59,082 bases of DNA from Gammaproteobacteria bacterium (GCA_021772935.1 JAJFLA010000029.1:1-59082), one strand, 5' to 3'; numbered from the stretch's first letter, positions 27,460 through 36,260 are shown. The notes: a model not told the origin generated them from the letters alone. Numbers and translations are program-made.

Positions 27460-27908
27460 TCTTGCAGACTCCTTTGTAAAAAAATCAGGCGAGAAGGCCA
27501 TATTAATGTCTTGAATTCAACATGGGAAAAGACTTAGATCAATTAAACCTCAGTAAAAAACTGATTTTAATAAAATTAACACACTCGCGAACTATTAATT
27601 TGCATACAAATCGCTGGAGTAAGGGTGCTCTACAGAACAGAGTTAGAGAGCTTTTGGCTTATGCGAAAGAAAACCGGATAGGACAAACCGTAACTTTAGG
27701 AAATCGTTCAAATACCCTTTAAGGCTTTGAATTAAAAAATGAAATCATTACATTGCCCGCTCTCGCCTGAGAGCGCCTACTCTTGGTGGTGAAATATACG
27801 GGTTAGACCCCAAGCTTTTCAATAACTGCCTGATATCTTCAACGGGAGAAGCCATTATGTGCAATTAAGTTCATGGTTGGGTTTAACAAGCGGTTTTAGA
27901 GTGATGAA
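27460..27908. other. Intergenic region upstream of gdhA
   Basis: 449 bases without a convincing gene. A 66-codon frame at 27522-27722 lacks a ribosome site and family resemblance. A small hairpin (GCTCTC-GCCT-GAGAGC, near 27760-27775) is followed by the inverted second copy of the CCCGTATATTTCACCA repeat at 27787-27802. The gdhA promoter must lie at the left edge, but I could not pick clear hexamers. Confidence 0.5.
27787..27802 (-). repeat. CCCGTATATTTCACCA repeat, copy 2 (inverted)
   Basis: The reverse complement of 25120-25135, with similar bases on both sides (CTAACCCGTATATTTCACCACCAAGA against TTAGCCCGTATATTTCACCAAGGA, split here for reading). It is 2.65 kb from copy 1 and flanks gdhA and the lipoprotein gene on the other side, so the two copies bracket that pair. 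Confidence 0.5.
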
Positions 27909-28493
27909 TTACGGATTGGCTTTCATGACCAGTGTATCGATTTGGTTGTCCGATAACATACGTCGCATTTCATCCGCTCTGCGGGCACCCTTGAATGGCC
28001 CTATCCGGACCCGGTGCCAGGTTTGCTTGTCAACGGTAACCGTCTGCACAGTGGCCACAGAACCCAACAGTGCGAGCTGGGCTTTCATTTGTTCTGCATC
28101 CGCAGCGTTTCTGAAAGAGCCTACCTGTAAAATATAGCTTTGCTGGGCGCTATTGGTTGTTGCCGGTGCTGCTTCGCGCCTGAGTTCCTGCTCAGGCACA
28201 ACGACTTCCATCTCCGGCAACACCGTGAAAAAGTCATAACGGGGTTTCTTGGGCTTGGCAGTCGCTGTATTGTCCTTTTCAACCAATGCAGGTTCGGCTT
28301 TCCCTTTCGGGGTACTGTTGATCGAAGGCAAATGTTTTTGAAATTCTGGTAAATAGCCATTTAACATTAATGCAACCGCCATACCGAGTCCGATCAGAAT
28401 TCCACCCAGCAGCCAGAACCAGGCGGGTATTCCGTTTGAAGCTTTCTTTTTGACACCACGTCGGTTGCCGACTTTCTTACGCCTGGTGGCCAT
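27909..28493 (-). CDS. SPOR domain membrane protein (FtsN-like)
   Basis: 194 aa. A basic cytoplasmic N-terminus (MATRRKKVGNRRGVKKKA), one membrane segment (WFWLLGGILIGLGMAVALML), a Pro/Lys-rich periplasmic linker, and a C-terminal SPOR domain (SYILQVGSFRNAADAEQMKA to WHRVRIGPFKG). SPOR domains bind septal glycan lacking stem peptides. It stands directly after argS, one base after its stop, where many gammaproteobacteria carry the FtsN-like gene, though hslVU, the usual next genes, are not here. True FtsN identity is not certain. Confidence 0.88.
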   Translation of the reverse strand: MATRRKKVGNRRGVKKKASNGIPAWFWLLGGILIGLGMAVALMLNGYLPEFQKHLPSINSTPKGKAEPALVEKDNTATAKPKKPRYDFFTVLPEMEVVVPEQELRREAAPATTNSAQQSYILQVGSFRNAADAEQMKAQLALLGSVATVQTVTVDKQTWHRVRIGPFKGARRADEMRRMLSDNQIDTLVMKANP

Positions 28494-28494
28494 A

Positions 28495-30255
28495 TTACAT
28501 GGACTCCGGTGCTGAAATGCCGAGTAACGCCAGGCCATTGGCCAGAACAATGCGCGCAGCGAGAATCAGGTTCAAGCGCACATTTCTGATGTTTTCGTCA
28601 TCTACCAGAAATTGCTCTGAGTTGTAATAGGCGTGGAACTCGGTGGCCAGTGCTTGTAAATAGTGGGCAAGTTGGTGTGGTGCACGCAAACGAGCACAGG
28701 ATTCGATAATTTCAGGGTAGCGGCTCAATGCGCGTAACAATTTGATCTCATTGGGTTCGGTCAACAGGTTTAGTGCGGCTTCACCGATGGCCGGGTTATG
28801 TGTTTCATCCATTTGTTCAAGGTTCCTGAACACACTGCAAATACGTGCATGCGCGTATTGGATGTAATACACAGGGTTTTCATTGGTTCGGGATTTGGCC
28901 AGATCAAGGTCAAAATCCAGGTGTTGTTCGTGCGAGCGCATGACGTAAAAGAACCGGGCCGCATCGCTGCCAACTTCCTCCCTTAACTCCCTCAGGGTAA
29001 TGAATTGACCAGAGCGTGTGGACATTGCGACCTTTTGGCCATCGCGAAAAAGCACAGCAAACTGAACCAGTAGTATCTCCAGGCGATCAGGGTCTTCACC
29101 CAGCCCTGTGGCGGCTGCCCTTAAACGCGCCATATAGCCGTGGTGATCGGCACCAAAAATATAAACGGCCTTTTCAAAACCACGTTCCATTTTGTTCAAA
29201 AAATAGGCGATATCCGAGGCAAAGTAGGTTGTTCGTCCATTCTCACGTATCACGACCCGATCTTTTTCATCACCAAGCTTGGATGCGCGGAACCAGGTTG
29301 CGCCATCCTTTTTGTACAGATGGCCGTTTTCTTCAAGCCGTGCGATCGCGTGCTCAATCGCGCCACTATCCTCAAGCTCTTTTTCTGAGAACCAATGGTC
29401 AAATTTGACACCGAAGTCTGACAGGTCTTTTTGAATATCAGTGAGAATGCTGTTAACCGATGTTTCAAAAAACACTGGGTAACCTGCATTTCCCAAAAAC
29501 TTCCGGGCACGTTCAATTAACGCATCAATATGGGTTTCGCGGTTGCCACCGTCAGCTTCATCCGGGGGTAAGTGGTCGAGTATATCCGCTCCTTTAAAGC
29601 GCCATTTATCACCGACTTCTTTGCGAACAACACGTGCAATATTGTAGATGTAGTCACCACGGTAGCCATTTTCCGGGAAGCGTAGATGTTCGCCACATAA
29701 TTCCAGATAACGCAACCAGACACTGACCGCAAGGATATCCATTTGTCGGCCATTGTCATTGACATAGTATTCGCGCTGAACCACGTAACCTGCGGCTTGC
29801 AGGATGCTTGCCAGGCTAGCGCCATAGGCAGCACCACGACCATGGCCTACGTGTAGTGGCCCGGTGGGGTTGGCGGATACAAACTCAACCGTTACTTCAT
29901 GTTCCGGATCTGCTGGCAGGTGTCCGTAGCTGTCTCCGTAATAAAGGATGTCTTTGACCACGGTGGTCAAAGCGACTTGGTTCATATAGAAATTGATGAA
30001 CCCCGGCCCGGCGATTTTTGCGTGCTTTAACTGACGTGAATGCGGTAGCTTGTCAATGATAGCTTGCGCCAGTTCCTGTGGCGGTTTACCGGCTCGCTTG
30101 GCGAGCACCATCGCGATATTGGATGCAAATTCACCATGATCAGGCGTACGAGTTCGTTCCAGCTGTGGCACGATATCGCATTCTGCACTTAATATCCCTT
30201 CACGTATCAGGTGCAGAAGAGCCTGAATCAATAATTCTTCAATGTGTTCTTTCAA
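28495..30255 (-). CDS. argS: Arginyl-tRNA synthetase
   Basis: Class I aminoacyl-tRNA synthetase that charges tRNA-Arg. 586 aa. An N-terminal additional domain (IREGILSAECD), the HIGH-type motif in NPTGPLHVGHGRGAAYG, a KMSKS-equivalent in KVAMSTRSGQFITL, as usual for ArgRS where the lysine is replaced, and a C-terminal DALR anticodon domain (ALSRYPEIIESCARLRAPHQLAHYL, split across helices). The start ATG 30255 gives the normal length. A promoter candidate lies 50 bases upstream. Confidence 0.96.
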   Translation of the reverse strand: MKEHIEELLIQALLHLIREGILSAECDIVPQLERTRTPDHGEFASNIAMVLAKRAGKPPQELAQAIIDKLPHSRQLKHAKIAGPGFINFYMNQVALTTVVKDILYYGDSYGHLPADPEHEVTVEFVSANPTGPLHVGHGRGAAYGASLASILQAAGYVVQREYYVNDNGRQMDILAVSVWLRYLELCGEHLRFPENGYRGDYIYNIARVVRKEVGDKWRFKGADILDHLPPDEADGGNRETHIDALIERARKFLGNAGYPVFFETSVNSILTDIQKDLSDFGVKFDHWFSEKELEDSGAIEHAIARLEENGHLYKKDGATWFRASKLGDEKDRVVIRENGRTTYFASDIAYFLNKMERGFEKAVYIFGADHHGYMARLRAAATGLGEDPDRLEILLVQFAVLFRDGQKVAMSTRSGQFITLRELREEVGSDAARFFYVMRSHEQHLDFDLDLAKSRTNENPVYYIQYAHARICSVFRNLEQMDETHNPAIGEAALNLLTEPNEIKLLRALSRYPEIIESCARLRAPHQLAHYLQALATEFHAYYNSEQFLVDDENIRNVRLNLILAARIVLANGLALLGISAPESM

Positions 30256-30304
30256 GAAAATAAATCCTGTGACCGGCAGTGTGATGGCAGCACTAAAGAA
30301 AGCT

Positions 30305-30333
30305 ATTGTAAACCTTTGAACAAGCGCTGAAAA
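30305..30333 (-). promoter_or_regulatory. Candidate argS promoter
   Basis: On the minus strand TTTTCA (30333-30328) and TACAAT (30310-30305) are 17 bases apart. The -10 hexamer matches the consensus at five of six positions. The predicted start point is about 43 bases before the argS ATG. Confidence 0.5.
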
Positions 30334-30382
30334 CGACTGGATACCACTGGCACTGATTTATCATACATGAGGTGTACCAACC

Positions 30383-30579
30383 TGTGGATAACTCTGTGTA
30401 TAAAACTAACGGGAACATAGGTGTTAAAGACCATGCTAAGATTGTTCAAAATAACACTTTAGTGTTAAGCGAATGAAATATTATAAAAAACAATTAGATG
30501 CCTGATGTTTTGAATGATTTTGTGCCAACAGGTTCATTAAGCCTCTGTTTTTTTGTTAAGCACCCTTGACTGTGTATAA
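30383..30579. promoter_or_regulatory. Three DnaA-box 9-mers in the argS-dctM divergent region
   Basis: TGTGGATAA at 30383-30391, TGTGTATAA at 30395-30403 and TGTGTATAA at 30571-30579 all match the reverse complement of the E. coli DnaA box TTATNCACA and have the same orientation. The third box overlaps the -10 of a promoter candidate. The surrounding 462 bases are AT-rich and hold no gene. This may be a DnaA-titrating or DnaA-regulated site; position next to argS gives no reason to call it the chromosomal origin. Confidence 0.55.
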
Positions 30580-30580
30580 A
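30553..30580 (+). promoter_or_regulatory. Candidate dctM promoter
   Basis: TTGTTA (30553-30558) and TATAAA (30575-30580) are 16 bases apart, leaving a leader of about 130 bases before dctM. The -10 overlaps the third DnaA-box match, so DnaA binding would occlude it. Confidence 0.45.
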
Positions 30581-30717
30581 AAAACCGGTGCGGAAGCTTG
30601 CTTTGAAGACAATTTGCGGAAATAGAGTATTGTGTAGACAAAAAATACAAACTATAGCGCAGCAACACACAAAGCCTCGCCAATCTGTCTCCCGTACAAA
30701 CATGGCTGGCCACTGAT

Positions 30718-32097
30718 ATGGCCGGTTTGATGTCCTTGGGCCTATTCTTTGCTGCCGGCGTTGCTTTGCTGGCTGGTTTTCCAGTGGCTTTTACGCTTGC
30801 AGGCGTCGCGCTGATTTTTGCCCTGCTGGGTATCGCGACCGGTAGTTTTGATCCAGCCTTTCTGAGCGCGTTTCCCAGTCGTGTTTTCGGTATCATGAGC
30901 AATGAAACACTCATCGCAGTGCCGGTTTTTGTTTTCATGGGTGTGATGCTGGAGCGTTCAAAGCTTGCGGACCAATTATTACAGGCTTTAGCACAATTGA
31001 TGCGAAAGGTTCCTGGTGGACTGGGTCTTGCAGTTATGCTGGTAGGTACGCTGATGGCAGCAAGTACCGGTATTGTTGGTGCAACGGTCGTCACTATGGG
31101 CTTGCTGTCTTTACCGACCATGTTGCGAAATAATTATGCCCCATCTGTTGCCACAGGCAGCATTTGTGCGGCCGGCACGCTTGGCCAGATCATACCGCCG
31201 TCCATTGTTCTGATACTGCTCGCAGATGTGCTTTCCAATGCCTACCAACAGGCACAATTGCACATGGGTAATTTCAGCCCGGAAACAATATCAGTTGGTG
31301 AGTTGTTTGCCGGTGCACTGCTACCAGGGCTCATACTGGTCGGTCTTTACATGCTATACCTAAGTTTGTTGGCTTTTTTCAAACCGTCACTTATGCCAGC
31401 GGTAAAGCAAAATCCGGGTGATGAAGTCTCGCTGCTGGTGTTATTGAAGTTATTGTCCGGACCTTTGTTGCTAATTGTGGCTGTACTTGGTTCGATTTTG
31501 ACGGGCATGGCCACACCCACAGAGGCAGCAGCGGTGGGAGCGACCGGCGCGATGCTGCTGGCCGGAAAACAGAAACAATTTTCAGTTGAGACGTTAAGAG
31601 CTGTTGTGTACCAGTCCGCCCGGGTCAGCGCCATGGTTTTTATGATACTTATTGGGGCGTCGTTGTTTAGCCTGGTGTTTCGAGGCTATGGCGGTGATGA
31701 GTATGTTCAGTCCTTGCTGGTTAACTTGCCTGGTGGGCAGGCCGGTGCATTGTTGATCGTCATGCTGGTGTTATTCTTATTGGGCTTCATCCTGGATTTC
31801 ATTGAAATTACCTACGTCGTTATCCCCATTGTTGGGCCAGTTTTGCTGGCCATGGGTATTAACCCTGTGTGGCTGGGTGTCATGATCGCTATCAATTTGC
31901 AGACATCTTTTCTGACCCCGCCATTTGGTTTTTCCCTCTTTTATCTGCGGGGTGTTGCGCCACCGGAAATTGCCACCTCGGCCATCTACAGAGGTGTGAT
32001 TCCATTCATTGCCATTCAATTGCTGATGCTGGGTCTGTTGACCTTATGGCCAGGTCTGGCAACCTGGTTACCGAATGTGATTTATTCGGGTTCCTGA
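30718..32097 (+). CDS. dctM: TRAP transporter large permease subunit DctM
   Basis: 459 aa, about twelve membrane segments, of the tripartite ATP-independent periplasmic transporter large subunit family. Family motifs include LAGFPVAFTLAGVALIF, the MGVMLERSKLADQLL region, GTLMAASTGIVGATVVTMGLLSLP, the GTLGQIIPPSIVLILLAD block and LTPPFGFSLFYLRGVAPPE. It drives sodium-coupled uptake of organic acids delivered by DctP. The partner dctP lies downstream on the opposite strand, and no dctQ-like small subunit is adjacent. Start is ATG 30718 or ATG 30730; neither has a good ribosome site. Confidence 0.92.
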   Translation: MAGLMSLGLFFAAGVALLAGFPVAFTLAGVALIFALLGIATGSFDPAFLSAFPSRVFGIMSNETLIAVPVFVFMGVMLERSKLADQLLQALAQLMRKVPGGLGLAVMLVGTLMAASTGIVGATVVTMGLLSLPTMLRNNYAPSVATGSICAAGTLGQIIPPSIVLILLADVLSNAYQQAQLHMGNFSPETISVGELFAGALLPGLILVGLYMLYLSLLAFFKPSLMPAVKQNPGDEVSLLVLLKLLSGPLLLIVAVLGSILTGMATPTEAAAVGATGAMLLAGKQKQFSVETLRAVVYQSARVSAMVFMILIGASLFSLVFRGYGGDEYVQSLLVNLPGGQAGALLIVMLVLFLLGFILDFIEITYVVIPIVGPVLLAMGINPVWLGVMIAINLQTSFLTPPFGFSLFYLRGVAPPEIATSAIYRGVIPFIAIQLLMLGLLTLWPGLATWLPNVIYSGS

Positions 32098-32133
32098 GAG
32101 TGAATCCCCACCCACCCAGGAGGTGGCACCTAA

Positions 32134-32171
32134 GGGGTCACACAAGCCAGTCAAAAATTGAGTCTGACCCC
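32134..32171. terminator. Hairpin between convergent dctM and dctP
   Basis: GGGGTCA (32134-32140) and TGACCCC (32165-32171) can pair in the 94-base gap between the convergent genes, and CCACC-CAGGA-GGTGG lies just before. There is no clear T-run on either side, so intrinsic termination is possible but not shown. Confidence 0.35.
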
Positions 32172-32191
32172 AGCTCTTTCCCCCAGCTTTG

Positions 32192-33310
32192 TTATCTGAT
32201 CAATGGGTCCGCGCGCAGGTTCAGCAGGGTGCGATCGGATATTGCGGACCAGGGCCTGACGATATCCGAATAGGCCTGGAATGAGGCGTAAATGCGCCCC
32301 ATCAGGTCATCCTCGCTGGCCATTTCACGCACCAGATTATCACTGATTTCACCCAGATGGTTTAGCACTTCATCAGGAAAGCGACGCAGGTCAACGGCGT
32401 GTTCATCGAGTAGTTTCTTTAGCGCTACACCGTTGTTGTAGGTGAAGTCAGATAAGGTATCGGTGACAGCGGCCTGGCAGGCGACTCTGACAATGGCCTG
32501 CAAGTCTTCGGGTAGCGTATTCCAGGCCTGTTGGTTAATGATGCATTCCAGGCCGGTGCCGGGCTCGTGCCAGCCCGGGTAGTAGTAATATTTAGCGGCT
32601 CTAAACAGGCCAAAAGCGAGATCGTTATATGGCCCCACCCATTCAGTTGCATCAATAGTGCCGGTTTGTAAGGCCGTAAACAACTCCGCGCCGGGGATGT
32701 TAGTTGGTGTTCCACCAGCCCGTCTGAGAATTTCTCCACCGAGGCCAGGAATACGCATTTTGAGACCTTTAAGGTCAGCAACACTGTTGATTTCGCGGTT
32801 GAACCAACCACCCATCTGGGGGCCGGAGCTACCTGCCAGGAATGGTACAATTCCATGTGGTGCATAAACTTCTCGCCACAGCTCAAGACCGCCACCATAG
32901 TAAATCCAGCCATGCAACTCCTGTGCACTCATGCCAAAAGGTATACCGGCAAAAAACTGCGCGGCTGGTGCTTTGCCTTTCCAGTAATAGGTGGCGCTGT
33001 GGCCCATTTCCGCAGTGCGTTGCTTCACAGCATCAAATACCTCGAAGGCGGGCACCAACTCGTTACCACCGTAAACCTTAATCTGCAGACGTCCATTGCT
33101 GAGCTGGTTGATGGATTCGGCCAAGCGGTTAGCGCCGGTTCCCAGTCCTGGGAAATCACGTGGCCAGGATGTGACCATTTTCCATTTGAACGTCTCTGAT
33201 GTGGTTTGGTTTCCACATTCGACCTGCGGTCCGTTACGGTTTCCACACGCGCTCAACAGACCGGTGGCTCCTGCCAGCCCAGTGGCGGCTACAAACTTTC
33301 TACGATCCAT
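32192..33310 (-). CDS. dctP: TRAP transporter solute-binding protein DctP (Tat-exported)
   Basis: 372 aa periplasmic binding protein for a TRAP transporter. The N-terminus MDRRKFVAATGLAGATGLLSACG holds a twin-arginine motif and a lipobox cysteine, so export folded by Tat and lipid anchoring are likely. The mature part follows the DctP/TakP pattern: FKWKMVTSWPRDFPGLG, NGRLQIKVYGGNELVPAFEVFDAV, and LKGLKMRIPGLGGEILRRAGGTP with the ligand-carboxylate arginine. It resembles binding proteins for 2-oxo acids more than C4-dicarboxylates. Start ATG 33310 has AGGAG ten bases before it; a TTG 27 bases further up is less likely. Confidence 0.9.
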   Translation of the reverse strand: MDRRKFVAATGLAGATGLLSACGNRNGPQVECGNQTTSETFKWKMVTSWPRDFPGLGTGANRLAESINQLSNGRLQIKVYGGNELVPAFEVFDAVKQRTAEMGHSATYYWKGKAPAAQFFAGIPFGMSAQELHGWIYYGGGLELWREVYAPHGIVPFLAGSSGPQMGGWFNREINSVADLKGLKMRIPGLGGEILRRAGGTPTNIPGAELFTALQTGTIDATEWVGPYNDLAFGLFRAAKYYYYPGWHEPGTGLECIINQQAWNTLPEDLQAIVRVACQAAVTDTLSDFTYNNGVALKKLLDEHAVDLRRFPDEVLNHLGEISDNLVREMASEDDLMGRIYASFQAYSDIVRPWSAISDRTLLNLRADPLIR

Positions 33311-33394
33311 GGACCAAATACTCCTATTGAGGCTCAATAAAGCGCCTCTTGGTGCTATAGTGAAAGACAGAAGTCTATATTAGATCAGGGTTTC

Positions 33395-33601
33395 ATGAAA
33401 TCAGACGATACCTCAGAAATTAAGCAATTACTGGGCGAGTTGCGCGAAGAGCATCGTGACCTCGACCTGGCCATCAATCGCATGGCTATGGATCCGTGGC
33501 AGGACCAGTTACGTTTGCGGCGTTTGAAAAAGCGCAAGTTGAAGCTTAAAGACTGGATTGAGCGGCTGGAATCAAAGTTGATTCCAGATCTGGATGCCTA
33601 A
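33395..33601 (+). CDS. YdcH family small coiled-coil protein (DUF465)
   Basis: 68 aa. Two helices with the DUF465 pattern LLGELREEHRDLDLAI, then LRRLKKRKLKLKDWIERLES. The family is widespread in proteobacteria and has no settled function. It stands alone between divergent dctP and convergent plsB, and its stop overlaps the plsB stop by four bases. Confidence 0.85.
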   Translation: MKSDDTSEIKQLLGELREEHRDLDLAINRMAMDPWQDQLRLRRLKKRKLKLKDWIERLESKLIPDLDA

Positions 33602-36099
33602 TTAGCTGACCCCACGATCGGTGTTTGTCGGTCAATCTCCTGTCGTATAGGCTCTCCGAGAATAAACTTTGCGTCCTTACTGATCTGTGCCAAACGCTGG
33701 TCAAATACCAGTTTATTATCCTGGTTTGGTGACAGGTAGCCGGTTTTGCGTAGCTGTGCGATAAACCCCTTGAACAAGGCTTTGTCGTAAAATTCCGGTG
33801 CATCGAATTCGTGCAGCATGGAGATGCGCTGTGCTGTGTGAATACAAAGGGTCTCAAGCTCTGTCCTGCTCAGCACGCCTGAGCCATTCCTTGCCAACAG
33901 GGATACAGTTATCAGGTAGCGATGTAATGTTTGTAAAAGACTGTGGGCCAGGATGTTGAGCTGTATGACTGTTTCGGGGTTATCGGTCGTGCGTGACAGC
34001 GTTTCGTCGTCTTTATTACGGATTAACAGGCCGTTTTGTATCAGCTGTTTAATGGAATCATCCAGGGCCTTGACTATCTCACGTTGTCCCCAGGGTATGA
34101 ACAATTCAGCTTCAAGAAACGGGTGGATAATAATTGCAAACTTGTGCAAGTGGCTGATCAAAAAACTACGGTGTTCGAGGAAGCAACATGCTACCAGTGA
34201 TGGTAGTACCATCAAGTGAGCGGCATTGTTACGGAAGTAAGTCAGCCCTATGGCACGATCAGGCTGAAGTGAAATGATGTTACCCAATGGGTGTTCCTGG
34301 CGTTTCAGGACTTTCATCACAATGCCATATTCGATGACTTCTTGTGCGTCTTTTTGTGTCACCGTGACCCGCTCAGGTGTCGGTTTTTGTTTTAACAGGG
34401 CTTGGTAGAGACTTACCTGCCGAGCCAGTTGTTGCTCACCCAAAGCATGCCGGGGCGTACCCAGCATCACCAGTGCCAGCAGGTTAATCGGGTTGACATC
34501 GGCGCTGGCATTAATGTGGGTCATGATGCTTTGCCCCAGGTCGTCGATGACGGTCCCAAGCCAGGCTGGGCGCTTCGCTTCCTTGCGGATGGTTTCCTGC
34601 CACTGAGGGTCTTGTTGCTTGAGCAGATCATCCAGAAAAATAGGTTCGCAAAGACTGACATGTGCTTCGCCATAATTATGTCGGGCGACTCCGAAAATCT
34701 TTCCAAGGTCAGAAAGTTTTTCTGATCGCTTGGCTTTTCCAGATAGTTCGGTAGTGTAACTGTTGCCTTCTACCAGTCGTTCGTAGCCAATGTAGACTGG
34801 CTGGAACATGATCGGTCTGACTGGTGCATTCAGATAACTTCTGACCGACATCGCCAGCATACCGGCCTTGGGTGGCAGCAAGCGACCGGTGCGGCTACGG
34901 GTGCCCTCAATAAAATATTCAATTGAAACACCCTGGGATTGAATCGTACTGAGGTATTCGTAAAACACAGCGGCGTATAACTTGTGTGAGCGGAAGCTGC
35001 GGCGCAGGTAAAATGCACCACCGCGGCGAAGCAACGAGCCTACGATGGGTAGATTAAGGTTAATGCCTGCGGCAATATGTGGTGGAACCGAACCGTTTTC
35101 ATGCACCAGGTACGACAGCAACACATAATCCAGATGGCTGCGGTGGCAGGGAACATAGATGACTTCGTGGCCAAGCGCCTGATGCTGCAAACCTTCAAAG
35201 TGATTGACCTTGATACCGTTGTAAATACGATTCCAGAACCAGGAAATCATGGTCTCCAAAATGACAATAACTGAATAGGAGTAATTGGCAGCGATTTCAC
35301 GTCCGTACTTTATGGCCTGACGACGGGTTTTTTCGGCTGTAATACCGGAACGACGTGCCTTCTCTTCAATTGCTGCACGAACAGTGGGCGAATTGACAAC
35401 CTGATCAACGATAGTGCGTCGGTGTGAAAGATCCGGTCCGATGGCAGCGGTGCGTACGCGTTTAAAATGAACTCTGAGTATGCGCGAGACTTTTCTTAAT
35501 GCCAGTGCTGAATCCAGACCTTCAGCTTCCAGTTCCTGTAGGGAAACCGGACGGCTAAATTGTACAAAGGTCTTGCGGCCGTTGACTAACGTGCTGAAAA
35601 ATCTGCGGAGTCTGCCTCCAATTTCCCAGTTCTCTGAAAAAATAATACGTGTAAATCCACTGTCTTTGCTGGGTCTCTGGCCCACCAATACAGTCACGGG
35701 TACCAACTGAATATCCAGCTCAGGGTTTGCCCAGTTCTCTTCAACCATCAGTTGTAACATGTCGGAGTTGCGGCGCGGGTCGGGGCGCCGGAAGAGGATG
35801 CCTTTAAGCCGCTTTAGGGCTGCGTAGGAGCGTGTCGGGCTTTGGGGGATATCGGGTATAGCCAATAGTGGTCGAGCCAGACCCTGTTGTTCGCAGCAAG
35901 TGTCCAGAATCAATACGGATGATAATGCATACGAATCCATGACATAACAAACTGGCTTATCACCATTGCTGCCAATATTCCCATCGGGATCGGCCTGGAC
36001 GCGAGGTTTGACCCAGAAACCCAAGACTGTTCGCAAGGCCAGATACCAGCGTAGTCTCAGCTTGGCGATCAATGTGCGTGGTTTTTCTTGCTTGCCCAT
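33598..36099 (-). CDS. plsB: Glycerol-3-phosphate 1-O-acyltransferase PlsB
   Basis: Acylates glycerol-3-phosphate from acyl-ACP or acyl-CoA at the inner membrane, the first step of phospholipid synthesis. 833 aa (E. coli 807). The acyltransferase blocks are in order: I, VPCHRSHLDYVLLSYLV with the HxxxxD box; II, GGAFYLRRSFR; III, YFIEGTRSRTGRLLPPKAGML; IV, VRPIMFQPVYIGYERL. The N-terminal LRWYLALRTVLGFWVKPRV and long C-terminal domain are typical of gammaproteobacterial PlsB. An intrinsic-terminator-like hairpin lies 56-90 bases upstream of its start. Confidence 0.95.
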   Translation of the reverse strand: MGKQEKPRTLIAKLRLRWYLALRTVLGFWVKPRVQADPDGNIGSNGDKPVCYVMDSYALSSVLILDTCCEQQGLARPLLAIPDIPQSPTRSYAALKRLKGILFRRPDPRRNSDMLQLMVEENWANPELDIQLVPVTVLVGQRPSKDSGFTRIIFSENWEIGGRLRRFFSTLVNGRKTFVQFSRPVSLQELEAEGLDSALALRKVSRILRVHFKRVRTAAIGPDLSHRRTIVDQVVNSPTVRAAIEEKARRSGITAEKTRRQAIKYGREIAANYSYSVIVILETMISWFWNRIYNGIKVNHFEGLQHQALGHEVIYVPCHRSHLDYVLLSYLVHENGSVPPHIAAGINLNLPIVGSLLRRGGAFYLRRSFRSHKLYAAVFYEYLSTIQSQGVSIEYFIEGTRSRTGRLLPPKAGMLAMSVRSYLNAPVRPIMFQPVYIGYERLVEGNSYTTELSGKAKRSEKLSDLGKIFGVARHNYGEAHVSLCEPIFLDDLLKQQDPQWQETIRKEAKRPAWLGTVIDDLGQSIMTHINASADVNPINLLALVMLGTPRHALGEQQLARQVSLYQALLKQKPTPERVTVTQKDAQEVIEYGIVMKVLKRQEHPLGNIISLQPDRAIGLTYFRNNAAHLMVLPSLVACCFLEHRSFLISHLHKFAIIIHPFLEAELFIPWGQREIVKALDDSIKQLIQNGLLIRNKDDETLSRTTDNPETVIQLNILAHSLLQTLHRYLITVSLLARNGSGVLSRTELETLCIHTAQRISMLHEFDAPEFYDKALFKGFIAQLRKTGYLSPNQDNKLVFDQRLAQISKDAKFILGEPIRQEIDRQTPIVGSAN

Positions 36100-36154
36100 A
36101 TGCCTTTGTTTGTGTTGTGAAGCTTGTATTCTATCTTGGAATTATGAGAACGCA

Positions 36155-36207
36155 TAAAAAATCCGGGCGAGACGCGAGGTCTGCCCGGAAAATCCGGCAG
36201 AGCCGGA
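36155..36207 (-). terminator. Double hairpin with T-run between pyrF and plsB
   Basis: Read on the minus strand: TCCGGC-TCT-GCCGGA followed by TTTT (36207-36190), then CCGGGCAGAC and GTCTCGCCCGG pairing around CTCGC (36189-36162), followed by ATTTTTT (to 36155). The second is a strong intrinsic terminator: about ten paired bases with one bulge and a run of six T. It stands 159 bases after the pyrF stop and 56 bases before the plsB start. Confidence 0.75.
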
Positions 36208-36260
36208 GAGGATCGGTTTAAAGATTTAGTTTATAAATTATTATTTTATTAATCAGTTAC
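36155..36260 (-). ncRNA. Candidate small RNA or plsB leader attenuator
   Basis: A promoter candidate on the minus strand has the perfect -35 TTGACA (36296-36291) and TACGAT (36272-36267) 18 bases apart, predicting a start near 36260. The RNA would be AT-rich for 50 bases, then fold into the two hairpins and stop near 36155, about 105 nt. Either this is an independent small RNA, or it is the plsB leader with a built-in terminator (attenuation). No open frame of note lies in it. I do not recognise a known RNA family. Confidence 0.4.

Noticed and set aside
27522-27722. 66-codon frame between gdhA and the SPOR gene
   Set aside because: No ribosome site, no recognisable family and an AT-rich intergenic composition; kept only as part of the intergenic entry.
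30256-30717. Chromosomal replication origin
   Set aside because: Three DnaA boxes are suggestive, but dnaA, gidA/mnmG and other usual origin neighbours are absent, and there is no clear AT-rich 13-mer array.
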